Shown here one piece after another: positions 1 to 12,176 of a DNA stretch of 64,000 nt; position 1 is the first letter of the stretch, and every line of letters begins with the position of its first letter. A program made the position numbers and the translations under genes. A model generated the notes under the pieces. It saw only the letters and a list, made by a program, of their open reading frames with translations, had not been told where the DNA came from and did not search any database. Source of the DNA: Phragmites australis (lineage: Eukaryota > Streptophyta > Magnoliopsida > Poales > Poaceae); NCBI RefSeq assembly GCF_958298935.1, contig NC_084929.1, positions 28,399,501 through 28,463,500 of the forward strand. The letters run 5' to 3'.

Positions 1-468
1 GTTGTCCCCATCCATGATGTATGTAATATCTGTGCTGGGTTCTATAATAATTATGTTTCACTACTACTATTGTTCGTGATGCCGTTTGGACAACTATTTG
101 CACAACAAACATTTTCGATTGTTTAACATCCGTGCGCCTTATTGTCTCAGCCTCAGTGTAGCCACAATTGATATTTTCAATAGAGTTTGACTTCTTTTAT
201 ATAATGTATACTGAGTTCTGGCGGTGTCTCAATAATAATTACATGATATTTTCTAAATTATTAAAAAAAATTCAAGTAAAACACCATTTGCCAACATGCC
301 TATAGGTTGTCAACTACCGTGACACCATTATCGGTGTCTACCCATGAACCTATTGGTACGTGGAATACCGACATGCCTTTTGTCCGAATTTCACGTGCCA
401 ACAGGTCCTCAGGCCCAGTGCCATATCAGCTGTTGACATTCGAAGTAGTGACATGGTAAAGCAAGCTC
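1..468. other. Gene-free left edge
   Basis: The sequence is AT-rich with no splice-flanked reading frame. I see no gene, RNA or clear repeat. The short open frame at 360-578 runs into the inverted terminus of the next element and is not a gene. Confidence 0.5.
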
Positions 469-3103
469 TTAGACTATGCCCAAGCGTTTCCCTTCACGGT
501 TCAAATTCCCGTCGTGAAGGAATTTTCGTTCCCTTCAGCGTTCCAACAGTTTCCCTTCATGGTTCCCGTCACGAATAGATTCCTAAGATCATTCCCTTTA
601 TGACGAGATTTTCTCTTCTTCTCTTCGCGATTCACTAAAGAGAAACAGTGGAAGATAAGAGAAAATAAAGAGAATAGAAACGAGAAAAAAAATTAGAAAA
701 AAAATAAAATAAAGAAAATATGATTATAGATGGTCTTCCACTGTAAATTAGGAGAAACTATATGCCACTTCATGACACCTGCAACTACTAGACCCGGATG
801 AAATACAGCTAGAGGATCCCGTGCGATCGTGTCGCAGGATGCGCGCCGTCAATGCAATTCAATGCAGGTCCCGGCTCTGGCGTTAACAAGCCGCCGTAAC
901 CTGCAATCCGATTATGGTACGGATCTCCATAATCCTGCTCACCATTCTTGTGTCCCAGCCTTGTCTGCCTCTCTATCTCAAAGCGTTGCTGCTGTTTGAT
1001 CTTCCGGCATCGGGTTCGTAAATTAGAGATACGTGTGGAGCTACCTATAAATCTATTCTAGTTTGACTCAATAAACTATTAAATTAAAATGACTAGTTAG
1101 TTGATTAAATTAAACTAAAGTGAATTCTCAGATACCCATAAATTAAACTCAATAAGCGTACTTTTCATCTTGCTGATGCAGTTAAGCTGGATTAGACGAA
1201 ATATCTTTTGGTCTCCTGACATCACTGCATACGGTGTCCTTGGACCTCAGCTCTTACCTGCATCCATCACGGCCATTACTTGCATTATTCTGCGAGATCA
1301 ATTCGCAGATCTGCATGCTCTCATCAATTTACTGCATGTCTGCATTGCATGTCTGACAGGCTCATAGCCATATTTTTTCCCTTTTTCAAAAAGAAAAACT
1401 AAGTACCTAGCCATCTTTGATTCTTTGTGATCCGATCGATTGAGCAATACCGCCTTCACTAAATGAGCAGCAAGTACTCCATCAGTGATGCGGTGGTACA
1501 TTACGGTCTTTTTTGTTAATTAGCCTGCCATCTTTGCTGTCTGTATTTATGGAGATGCAGGACGTTTTATTTCCATCCCTTATGGCCCTTATCTGACGAC
1601 GCAGATCGCAAGGCCTGGAGTAATATAGGTCGTCAGATTCTACGAGCTTTTAGGGATCTCACTGTCTCCCGTGCTTTATGTACACTGGTACCACCATATT
1701 TATGAACCACGTCACCTGTGCAAATCCTGAGACGTACGTACCAAGCAAGAAACAAAGAGGATTAGGAATGGTAACCAACCAAACACTACGATCTATATTT
1801 AATTTCACCCCATCTTAAATCGTCTCTAATATAGTACCTTTAATCTCAATATATGTCCATTTAGATTTATACTAAGTCAAAGCCTTTTTATTTTTGACCA
1901 TGAATAACTAAAAATCATATAGATTGACAATATAAGTTTAACGTTACTAGATTCATCATGAAAAATACTTTTATAACATATAACTTTATATTTGAAATAT
2001 ATATCTTTGTAGATATTATTAGTTACAATGGCATATTAAAAACCGTGTCGATGTCCTAATGATTTTATATTGGGATTAGATGTAGTAGTTAATTTCACCC
2101 TGTTAACTCACATTATGTTTCTGTTGGACTAACCAGGAGTGGAGAGTAGGTCTCAAGCCTCCAAAAGCAATTGATTGGAAAGAAAGGTTTAAGTAGCTGC
2201 ATTGCTTAAAGACAAGTTGGGACTAACTGATGCCATCATGCTAGTACAGTATGTGCTGATTCTTTGATCTTTGTTAATGCCACAGTGGGAGGGTTGACAC
2301 CTAATCCTTGGCCATTATTTTTTTCAGGGCTTCGAAGACACGTAGTATCATGTTGCATTAGCTGAGCAAAAGTCATACACCTCCAATCTTGGTGGCATCT
2401 TTTTATAAAGATGGCCATGGCGTGTCTTCTACAAGCAAGCTCCAGATTCGTTCCTTCATATGGGCCCTGGCTGGTGGGCCATGCGTCCGCCCCACGGAAA
2501 CAACACGAAGTGTGAGTTATTGTGTGCTCTGCAATTAGGATATCTGAAGGTTTTGCGATGCATATGATCAGTGATGCATCTAAAGCTATGAAGTAGTGGG
2601 GCTTGAGCCTCTTCCGATGGATCCGCTACTGCATACAGCATGTGGTAGTTGACGTTGCATTTCGGAGTTTTCAGCCTCCATTATGATGCTAGATTCCTGC
2701 TACGAACCTTTATTCTTCTTTACCATTTGCGGCGTTGCGCTCACCGGCTTCATGTCATGGAGCACTCGTCCTGGGCTTTCACAAGCATCTTGGAGCTAAC
2801 TGCTAACTGTTCTTGTTTGAAAGCCCTGCTGAAACAAAATGAGGCTGAAGCAGAACAGTCTAAGACTATCTTTAACTATATTATCTTCATTTCGTTCTTA
2901 TTTTTATTCCCTTCTTTGTTCTCATTCTTTTTATTTTCTCTCATCTCCAACAGTTTCCTTTCGAGGGGAATCGCGAAGGGAAAGGAGAGAGAATTCTGTC
3001 TCGAAAGGAATGACCTTGAGAATTCCGTCGTGAAGGAAAACCGTTGAAGCGTTGAACTGAACGAAAATCTATCTCCGAAGGAAAACCGTTGGGCATAGCC
3101 TAA
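469..3103. mobile_element. Long-TIR DNA transposon, Mutator-like, non-autonomous
   Basis: The two ends are inverted copies of each other. The left end (about 469-675) reads TTAGACTATGCCCAA at its tip, and the right end (about 2925-3103), read on the minus strand, begins TTAGGCTATGCCCAA. Both continue through matching TTTCCTTC blocks, a shared CTTCGCGATTC block and a shared GAGAAAATAAA block. Inverted termini of 150-200 bp are typical of Mutator-like elements. No transposase frame is visible in the 2.2 kb interior, so the element would be non-autonomous. I found no convincing 9 bp target duplication, so the exact edges and the superfamily are inferred. The interior may be captured host sequence, but I cannot identify a donor gene. 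Confidence 0.6.
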
Positions 3104-3147
3104 CCTATTTTATTTCCATGTCCTCTTTATTTCTATGTCCTCGGTTA

Positions 3148-3820
3148 GGGCGCGTGTGGTTGCCTAGCAGAGAGCTCGACTAGGCCCCGCGTGTACAAGC
3201 GTCGGTGTTCGGTTGTCTAGCCGATCGCTCGGGCCAGGCTCCACGCGTGCACAAGCACTGTGTTGGCTAGGCTCGTGAAACGGATTTCTATTGTGTTTCT
3301 CGCGAGCATGACTTATCAGTGCAGTCTGGGTACGCGTGTTTTTTTATTAAATTCGAGATTTTATTTAGAGGTACATAAGTGATTTAAAAATTATAAACAT
3401 TTTTATGAGCAAATTAAAAATCACTAGCAACATATTTTAATTGGTTTAATTAAAAATCATAAAGCAATATTTAATTAAACTTCTCTAAAAAAGCATATTT
3501 TTATAACTTCTAGCAATTTTTTTATACTCAAATAAATTCCTAAAAATTAGAAAAAATTTATTAATATTCTTATCATGTGATGCACTAATTTATAAAAAAA
3601 ATAACCCTAGATTATTTAATGAAAACATAAATTTCACTATAATACAACGTATACTCGTACGAATAACCAAACACGATCTTTTCTTAACCAGACTGACTTA
3701 ACCAGACTGAGTACATATAGTTAACAAACAGACTATTTTATATCTCACCAGCTTAACTTAACTTAGCATGTCTCTTTAGATACAAGCCAGACTGAATTAT
3801 ACGGACAACCAAACGGACTC
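3148..3820. mobile_element. Tourist/PIF-Harbinger-like element with TTA target duplication
   Basis: The left end is GGGCGCGTGTGGTTGCC. The right end, read on the minus strand, is GAGTCCGTTTGGTTGTCC. Each is flanked by TTA (3145-3147 and 3821-3823), the usual 3 bp target of PIF/Harbinger elements. The element is 673 bp, with no transposase frame. The left 150 bp are GC-rich and the rest is AT-rich. Confidence 0.65.
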
Positions 3821-3823
3821 TTA

Positions 3824-6800
3824 GCTTTGTCTGGGATTCGTTCGTTTGGAAAGTATGAATTTTATAAGAATTTGTTTCGAGGAAATCCTTGCGATGTCAC
3901 CGGAAGTAAGAATTTCTCTGGTATCTACTACCAAGAAGCTGAAGCTTCTCATCACAAACTTATCGTCCTTGACTCACCTGCTGGCAAGCCGATCGTACCG
4001 AAACCAATCTCCCCAAAGACCCAGAAAACCATTGACGTGGACATACTTAGCAGCAACAACCCTACTAAAGCTATGCGAGCTTCCATCTATGATCAACCCA
4101 GATCGACAAGAGCCATTCGCCTGACAGCAACACACCACCTGCAACGTCAATTGGTCTTGTTCAGGAAGGAGACAGTTAACCGGCCAATGCAGGCTAACAC
4201 GAGTGTTGTCGATCCATCGCCCTCTTTTTTTCCCCCGTGGGATCTTTACCGTCCCGGTCGGGGCCAGTTTGCTGCAACGCAAGCCTGCGGCAGATGAATC
4301 ATGGCTGCCTGCCTTTCCTGCATCCATCGGCATGGTCGATGTGCAGCGCAGAGCAAAAGGTGGCAAGCAATGCAACTCCGGGGAGACATAATGATGTACC
4401 GAGTAAAGATCATGAGCGGGGCTTCACGGCGGCGTGCATTTTTCCCTCGGATCATTGAGAGCATATGAAATTTACGGGATCTTTACAGGCATTTTATAGA
4501 AAACAGCTTAATTTCTACAGAATTTTAGAGGAAAAAAATTCATCTTCTCAAACGGGCAGAACGTCCGTGCAGGTATTCTGTGGCTGGACCTTGTCCATAA
4601 ACTGCTAGAAAAAAGGAGCCCTTTGGAACACGAGATTTTTTTTCCCCGAATCCTACCGGAGTTGAAATGATTCGTGTAAAATTCCCGTGAAATTCCTGCG
4701 TTATAAATGAGGCTCTACATGATCCGTCGCTATGACGAGATAGTTACAAACTTACAATTGCCACGTTACGTGTGACCGATCGATCGGTTGAGCTAGAAAT
4801 GATTCTGAGCGTGCCGAGAATAGCTCATGTCAAATCATGTCGAGTTCAGGGATCCATCCATGATCCATTGATCCATGCCTGTGGATTCTAGAAGATGGTG
4901 CTCTGGCTGCTCGTCACAGCCTTCACAGGGAAGGTGCGTGCCTCTGATTGGTGAAACGCAGTTGGTGAGACTGTGCAAGCAGAGTACCATCGCACGTATT
5001 TGTGCACCAATTTGACAAGCAGAAAAAAGGATGCACGCCGTCCCTTTTCCCTAAGCCCGGTAAAAGCAGCTTCATTACCACGAATAATATACTTGATCGG
5101 AGTAGTAAAGTTTGTACGGTGAGAATAAGCTAGCATATAAAGCTGTAGTATTCTCCCAGTGAGCTGTCGACAAATCTCATATCTAATGTAAATACGGCTA
5201 CTACCGGTGCATAATGTAAATAAGCATTTATTAGAGGACAGAATGTAAAACACACATTCTAAGAAACAATCATTCTAATACATAATATTTATAGCATGTA
5301 TCCAAAGAGCTTTGTATGACCAATAAATAAAATGTGAGAATATATATTAAGGACACTGCATTTTTCCAATACATATTTTGTTGTTTATTTTCTCTTAGAT
5401 TTAAACATAACTTATTTCTTCCATAAAACACTAGTTCTTTCTCTTTCATCATTTAATTTATTGACACGTCAAATTTCATCCTATAGACGTGTATTTAGAC
5501 TGACTCCAACAGCTCCCTCAAAGAACTGTGTCGGCAATGCTATAGCACTTTTTGCTGATCGAGCGGGCGGCAAACGCCTCCTACAAGGATGCCGATCAGG
5601 TCAAGCAGGTGGCAAGTTCGCGGATGAAAAGAGGATCTCGTAACACTGTTCATAAAGAATGTTTGTAGGTCTAAAAGAATGAGGGTAATGAAAGTAGAAA
5701 ATAAGATAATTGCTGGAGATGAAAAAAGTATAATAGTATTAAAGAATACTATAATAGTATTATAAGGAATGAAATTTTAAGTATATGTTGAAGATGTCTT
5801 TAAGCCGAAGTCAAGCATTAGGAGAAGCCTAAAGATGCCTCGGTGAAATCATGAGATGATCCGTGCGAAATGAAATCATGATGGGGTTTGCTACCCACTC
5901 ATGCACTCGAGAACTCCTTTTCCATGATTTCAGTAAGCGTCTCATCCTTGTCTGACCTAACATTAGTAAATCATGCTCCCAATGCGCAATTGAGTATGAG
6001 TACCCGAATCAACAAATCCCTAAAGCCCCTAAAAATAATATTCAGTAGAATAGCCTATATTAGAAACATTTGGTCCTAGTATTGATGCATCTTTGACAAT
6101 ATAGTTTTGCAGATAGACAGATAGAGACATATACGTTTCACTCTATGGCTAATTATACATTATTTCCTACTGTTTTATTTCTGGAAAGAGTTTTCTCGAG
6201 GGTGTACAAACGCAGAGTATTTCTTAAAATGCAGCAGTGGTCCTTAAATTTGTCCGAGAGTGTCATCCAATTATGTGAATTTTCAAAGTGCAAACTTAGG
6301 TCCTTAAACTTGCTAAACGTGTTATTCAGATCTAAAATCTAAGGTCTCTTTTGAATTGTGGGATTTTTTTTTCTCGAATCCTAAGTTTTTTTCTATAAAA
6401 TTGAACTGATTACTATAAAATTTTAATATCATTTCTATGAAATTTCAGCATTCCAAATACTCCTCCGCCAGCGTGACCACTGCCGATGTGGGGAGAGAGA
6501 GAGGATGACAAAGCATGCCTTGTCGCAAGTTAAAGGGGTATTTTCGGAATTTTTTACCTAAATGACACATCTAGCAAGTTTAAGAATCTGATTCTACACT
6601 TTGAGAGTCCAGGGACCTGGATGACACCAGACAAGCTTAGGGGCCTAAGTATCGCTGGTGTATTTTAGGTTAGTAATACTATTTCCATAAAGAAGATATA
6701 TAATAACGTTTATTTGTACTTAATGCATGACAGATTGTCATAAGAAGGATAGGATATTTCATTCAAGAAAAGAAGGGGAAAAAACTAAAAAAGAGAGATT

Positions 6801-6930
6801 GCTTCTTTGCCAACTCCACTGTATCCACCACTTCCACAGATTCACAGGGAGCAGTCTTGAGCTGCACTCTTGTCCACGAGTCGAGTCCAGGGCCCATGGT
6901 CACGACCATAAGATGCATCAGATGAGAGCC
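3824..6930. other. Intergenic stretch with transposon scraps
   Basis: No gene is recognisable; the open frames (for example 156 codons at 3827-4297) overlap on both strands and lack any known motif. About 4610-4710 and 6342-6460 contain the ATTTTTTTT-CGAATCCTA pattern seen at the edges of a common grass MITE. About 5498-5800 begins GACTGACTCCAACAGC and ends in a weakly inverted counterpart, possibly another degenerate element. Confidence 0.35.
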
Positions 6931-6940
6931 CAACCCCCTG

Positions 6941-7406
6941 CTCTCTCTCTCTCTCTCTTCGGACAAGTACAGGGCTCGTCTTTCTCTTTCTCACTCCTCT
7001 TTTCTCTTCACTGTGTGTGTGGCCAGGCGGCAGCACACATAATCCGTTCTCTCTCCCTTGGTTTCTCTTGTCCTCTTGCGGCGATGGACCAAGAAGCCTC
7101 ACGGGAACCCCACCCTTGAGCCGTCCAGTGCCGCATTAGTGGGTTCCATCCCTCTTTGCTTCTCGTGGTCGCATTGCCTGTATTTCTTGATTTTGTCCGT
7201 CTTGGTTTTTTCTTGATTCTTGGACGTGGTGGGATTCGGATAGGAGTGCGGCGGCGGCGGTTTTATTGGTAAATTTCTGTTCTTGATTCGGGTTTTGATC
7301 TTGAGAATCTCTGGATTGATCTGTTGTGTTTGTTGTGATTATTTTTGGTAAGATCGCGTTTCTTGATGTTTAGGTTGAAGTAGATATTTCAGTTTGAGGA
7401 GGAGGA
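6941..7406 (+). promoter_or_regulatory. CT microsatellite and 5' leader of the RING-CH gene
   Basis: A run of CT dinucleotides covers 6941-6958, followed by pyrimidine-rich sequence to about 7075. Such tracts are common in grass core promoters and 5' leaders. The coding start at 7407 sits in AGGAATGG, a good plant start context. The transcription start is not visible, and a leader intron is possible. Confidence 0.4.
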
Positions 7407-10054
7407 ATGGTGGGCGGCGGAGAGCAGTCGGCGATCGACCCCGAGGCCAAGGACCTCGAGCGCGGCGAGCGGCGGTGCGATGCGGGTGAGTTCGGGGACG
7501 CCGGCGACGAGGAGGAGGACGAGGAAGCCAGCCAGTATTTCTCGGACGCGGAGGACCGGTCGTGGCCGTCGCACTCGCGCCACAACTCCGCCGCCTACGA
7601 GGACTACATTTCGCCGTGCGCGTCCGCCCGCGCGAGCTCCGTCGACGCCGACGGAGAGGCCGCCGGGGAGCACTGCAGGAAGTCATCCTGCGTGTCGGAA
7701 GGCTCGCTGGACGACGTCGACCTGGAGGCGGGGCTGGCCGAGATCATCAAGACCAGCCCCGAGAAGGCTGAGCAGAACTGCCGCATTTGCCACCTCGGTC
7801 TTGAGAGCGCGGCGGCCGAGTCCGGCGCCGGGATCACGCTCGGTTGCTCCTGCAAGGGCGACCTGTCCTACGCCCACAAGCAGTGCGCCGACACCTGGTT
7901 CAAGATCAGAGGCAACAAGTAAGTTCCAACTCATAGAACTCGATGATTCAGTCCAATTCAGTCATTTCACTGGGAGCAATGCACAAGCTCGTCATGTCAA
8001 ATCATATAGAATATATGATTTAACTGCAATTTCAGATTTGGCATTACACACGAACTCAACCCAAGATTTTCAGGGTTTACTCATTGCAGATGTAGGTTTT
8101 ATCTGAAAGGTAATGCATTTGGGGGTGCCTGAACACATGGTTAAGGAATCTTAGCAGGTGGCGGTTGTTTTCGCTCACTTTTAGTTGGATAACGGAAAAG
8201 GGAGCAGATGGGAGGCAAAGGCAAAGCAAATGATTAATTAGTTGGCTTGTAGGATTCCCGAATGTTGACATTGTTGGAGAGGATAGAATTAGAATTTGTT
8301 CTTTCAGTCTGCTTTTCTGGCAGATTCTATGCATTATCTGTTTGGTCACCTGGAGAGAGAGAGTGTGTGTGTGTGTGTGTTTTAGGGCTCCTGGAGTGTT
8401 GTGTTGACCAAGTCTGTTCTTGATAGATTAACGTGGTCTGATGTGAGTATATGTGACATGAGTTGAAATTGTAGTCAGCAACCATTAATGTCAAACTTAG
8501 TCTCAGTGATAAGTGTTTCCGTTATAGGAAGGAGGTGCAGATATTTATAGAGAAGAGTGGTTTTTCTTAGCGGCTTAGCGCACATTGGAATCCAAAGCCA
8601 CAAAGTAGTGGGGCTCTTCCTCTTCGAAGCCTAAAGTTGAAGGGGGGGCTCCCAAGTGCGCCCGGGGGTAGGGGGTGCTTGAGCCCCCCCCCCCCCCCCC
8701 CCAGATTGCCGGTGCTTTGATAGAACTTTGTACTTTGTAGTATAAAAGGATACTTAACTATTTCTTTTATTACAAACAAGTTGCAAACAAGAATGGCCAG
8801 TTTAGTTGATATTGAGACTTAGGAGTCACAAATTGATCATGATAAGGGTATTTCCCAAGAAATTATATTTAGGCTGTTAAAGTTCTCACTAAATTATAAA
8901 TCATAAACATGATAAGATGTGTTTTTCTGTACTTAGTTCAAACTTCAAACACATACTGGCAGTTTGAGTAAGGATCGGTGATCTTAATTAGAAATGGGAG
9001 CATGACTATTGAGTTCTTATTTACAGTGTTACAAAAAGAAGTTAAACGAACCTTCTATACATTTTTTAATAAGTGAACCACATTAGCACCACATTTTCTC
9101 TCGTACTCCTATTGTTCCATTGTCATTCAAGGAGGCATTTGTACTCCGTGCACTGTGTGAAGTAGCTAGCACTTTTTCATTGTTTGCATTTCGAGCACTG
9201 TATTTTTCAATCTAAAGCTTGCAGATTTGGAATTGATTTACATGGTAGATAAGTTGTTTTATCATGTGATGTCAAATGCATAGAACTCACTGGATTGACG
9301 ATTATTTCAATCCAATGGTCACTTTTATGTTGAACCAATGTTTAGAGGAATAGAATGAATGCTGGTTCCTGTGTTTATCTGTTATTCTTGCAAACCACTC
9401 TGTCAAAATTTGTGGGGTCTTACCACTTGCAAATTGGGAAAACATCAGGCTAGTTCGCGCAGAGATGCCTAAGGTTGCTGAGTGGGGAACACAAATCTTC
9501 CGTGCATGCAGGTGGAGCATTGATCTGTTTAAGGCAATCGAGCTTGTGTCCTCCTGACTACCAGGATGGTTCTGGCTATCTACCACAGCTGAAAGTCCCT
9601 GCTTTTAGAATCCTTATTTGGTATCAAGCTGAGGTTTCTTATGGCTGGCATTTTCTCTTTTTACATGCTTAGAGACATCTATTTATTACCTTCTGTTGTG
9701 AATAAAAGAAAAAGTTGGAGTGACCGCTGTATAATTTTGTTATTTTCTTCAAATGCAAAGCTAGCTCTGTTATGGCTTTTTTTGCACTTTGATAGTGTAT
9801 AAACTTTTTTTTCCTCTTTTTCTCTGCTTAGGATCTGTGAAATATGCAGCGCAACTGCATGCAACGTGATAATTTTCAGCGATCCGGAGTTCAGTGACCA
9901 GTGGAGTGAAACAAACAACATAGCTGCTGTGCAAGCGCCACCAGCTGAAACCCGGAGATTTTGGCAAGGGCATCGGTTTCTCAACTTCCTTCTTGCTTGC
10001 ATGGTGTTTGCCTTTGTCATCTCTTGGCTCTTCCACTTCAACGTCCCAGGCTGA
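7407..10054 (+). CDS. RING-CH (RINGv) zinc-finger membrane protein, putative E3 ubiquitin ligase
   Basis: There are two exons, 7407-7918 and 9832-10054, joined by a GT-AG intron of 1,913 bp. The join restores an AAG codon, giving 244 residues. Residues 1-120 are acidic, serine-rich and probably disordered. The RING-CH finger spans about 125-176 with C125, C128, C147, C149, H157, C160, C173 and C176, the C4HC3 order typical of RING-CH; the intron falls just before the last Cys pair. About 218-238 is one hydrophobic helix close to the C-terminus, so the protein is probably tail-anchored with the finger in the cytosol. Plant proteins of this type are annotated as RING/FYVE/PHD-finger proteins and are presumed to transfer ubiquitin from an E2. 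The start is the first ATG in frame. The substrate is unknown. The intron carries a 19-base C tract. Confidence 0.9.
8684..8702. repeat. 19-base C homopolymer in the RING-CH intron
   Basis: An uninterrupted C run lies downstream of G-rich runs (8641-8675). The surrounding 8570-8720 differs in composition from the rest of the intron and may be an inserted repeat scrap. Tract length is prone to sequencing error. Confidence 0.8.
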
Positions 10055-10575
10055 GTTTTGAGCGCACATGGTCTCCTCAATAAAAGCACCAAAGCCATTA
10101 CTCCAAACAAGTGGGTAAGATCTAGCAAATCTGAAGAACAGGCTGGGGTGAAGTAAAGTTAGAAGTGGTACAAAAAAAAAAAGAATATGGCAGTGGCATG
10201 ATGATCTTACATTTGTCTGTGGTGAATGCCTTTCCTTTGGCAAAGATTAAAGATGACGATCCCGTACGGAGGGAAACTCGATGAACATCTTCTGCCCGCT
10301 CCGAAAATGGATTGAGGTGAAAGCAGCGAATAGAAGATCTGCTCCTCGAACGTTAATGCTTTGGTGGTTTGAAGATCAGGATTGTTTTAGTCTACTCATT
10401 TTCTTGCTTTCCAACTATTTACCATTTTGCCAGCTGCTTTGGTGTGATCCTGTGCAGATTCCTTTCTGCTTACCCTCTGTTCCAGTGCTTATGACCCAGT
10501 TTAGGGTCAGCGGATTACCGTCCTTAGTAAGAGAAATCTACTGTCAAGTAATTGCTGAAGCATGTTGCTGAAAAG

Positions 10576-10581
10576 AATAAA
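10576..10581 (+). terminator. Candidate polyadenylation signal of the RING-CH gene
   Basis: AATAAA lies about 520 bp after the stop codon. Another AATAAA at 10079-10084 is only 25 bp after the stop. Either could be used; the later one gives a more usual 3' UTR length. Confidence 0.35.
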
Positions 10582-12176
10582 GATGATACTGCGAAATGCT
10601 TGAGCTTGTGTGCACATGGAACTGAGTTTTGTTTCTGTTCAGTTAAATAGTTGATAGTTGTATGCTTGGATGTGCCCGGCCTGAGAGCGTGCAGATACCT
10701 GCGCTTCCGGGACACGCAATTAATTGCACGATACTCGGGAGCGTACAAATAACCGATCTGATTCACGTAGTACTTTCCTTCGTGTAGGCCCAACTATAAA
10801 TGCGCAATCGAAATATTGTAGGTAAATGCGGCTTGAAACCTTCGAGTACCTACGGATGTGTTTGATTTCCAAGTTTACAGAGTTGGGCCTACCGTACTGC
10901 TGTGGCACAATGATTTTAAGATCCGATCCTATCTGCAGTGCTATAGTACTACGGTGGATCTCATCTCATGGCTTCTTAATCGGATGGTTACACGAAAAAT
11001 TCATGGCATCATAAATCTCATCTCATGGCTTCTTAATCCGATTGTTACAGGAAAAATTCATAGCAATAAAGCACTTTGGATACATTTTTTTCATTTTTTT
11101 TTTCTTTTTTTCAGCTGAGGCTACAAAGGGATCTCCCGGTGCCAACGCTGGGGATCTAACCCAGTTCGCCGGCTTGAGAGGGAGCCCAAGGAAACAACTC
11201 TGCTCAACCTTGGATACATGTAAGTACTGAACTTTTTTTTTATGCACGCTCTCAGGCCATAGAGCCACGACATCAATACAGCTGCACAGCGATATTTACT
11301 ATGCTTACTACAGTTGTTGGAAGAAGCATCAGCTAACTAGGGTTCACCATCTCATATGTATGATTGCATTGCAGTAACAGATGCTGATTCAATATCACGC
11401 TGGGTGCATCACAGTGAGGAACCAAGGATAATCTAAATTCTGACATTTTCGCAGTAGTCAGTAGAGCCCAGAACTTGTCTAATTTAGACTGACTGTTTTT
11501 ATCGACGCAACGTGAAAAGACTAGCCTAGATCAAACGAAGATATAATTTATACGCTCAGCAGTAGCACAAACGCGATCGCCCCCGGTGCCCTGATGCCTC
11601 GCGGCCTAGGGCAGTCGACCTGCAGGTCGCACTGGATGGCGCTCCAGAGTTACAGTGTTGCACGGGACCGCCTAACAGACCACACCACATGCGCTGCGCC
11701 CGCGCCCATACGTCGCCGCATACGGGGCGAAACAGACGCAAGTGCTTTGCTCGCCTCACTGCCGTAGGCGTCGCATGGCTGAACGTGCCCTCGCGTGGAC
11801 TGCTCAGTCTCAGCCCAGCATGAAACAAGCATGAAAGCGTTGGCTCCAAGCAACAGGCCAACAGCTAGCTATTCACACACTTCAGCCAGCGAGTCAGCAA
11901 CGCGCGAATCTACCACAAGTTTTAGCCGATCAATATGTACATCAAGATCAAATTCCTGTGCCATCCTGACCGAGGCCATTGCAATGGGGAATTCAAAGCT
12001 GTACCGCGAAGGAAGATCCGAGTGGCGCCGCCGCGAGATTCTGATTCTTGCATCATGCAAAAGGAATAAGGAGAGGAGGAGATCCATGTGCCTGTTCAAT
12101 GGTGTGGCTGGAATCTTAGATGGCTTCAGTTCAACATGCCAAGGACAAAACGCCCGGTGAAAAGCCGATACCGCGC
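10582..12176. other. Convergent intergenic region between the RING-CH and IPC synthase genes
   Basis: Both flanking genes end here, so the region holds both 3' UTRs. A 57 bp tandem duplication lies at 10958-11071. A T-rich patch lies at 11083-11112. The right part (11560-12176) is GC-richer and probably includes the IPC synthase 3' UTR; I see no canonical AATAAA on the minus strand there. No gene is recognised. Confidence 0.5.
10958..11071. repeat. Tandem duplication, 57 bp unit, two copies
   Basis: ATCTCATCTCATGGCTTCTT starts at 10958 and again at 11015. The copies then share GATGGTTACA/GATTGTTACA and GAAAAATTCAT with a few substitutions. It is a simple local duplication. Confidence 0.85.

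Noticed and set aside
2649..3047. 132-codon open frame
   Set aside because: Its second half is the inverted terminus of the Mutator-like element and the first half has no motif.
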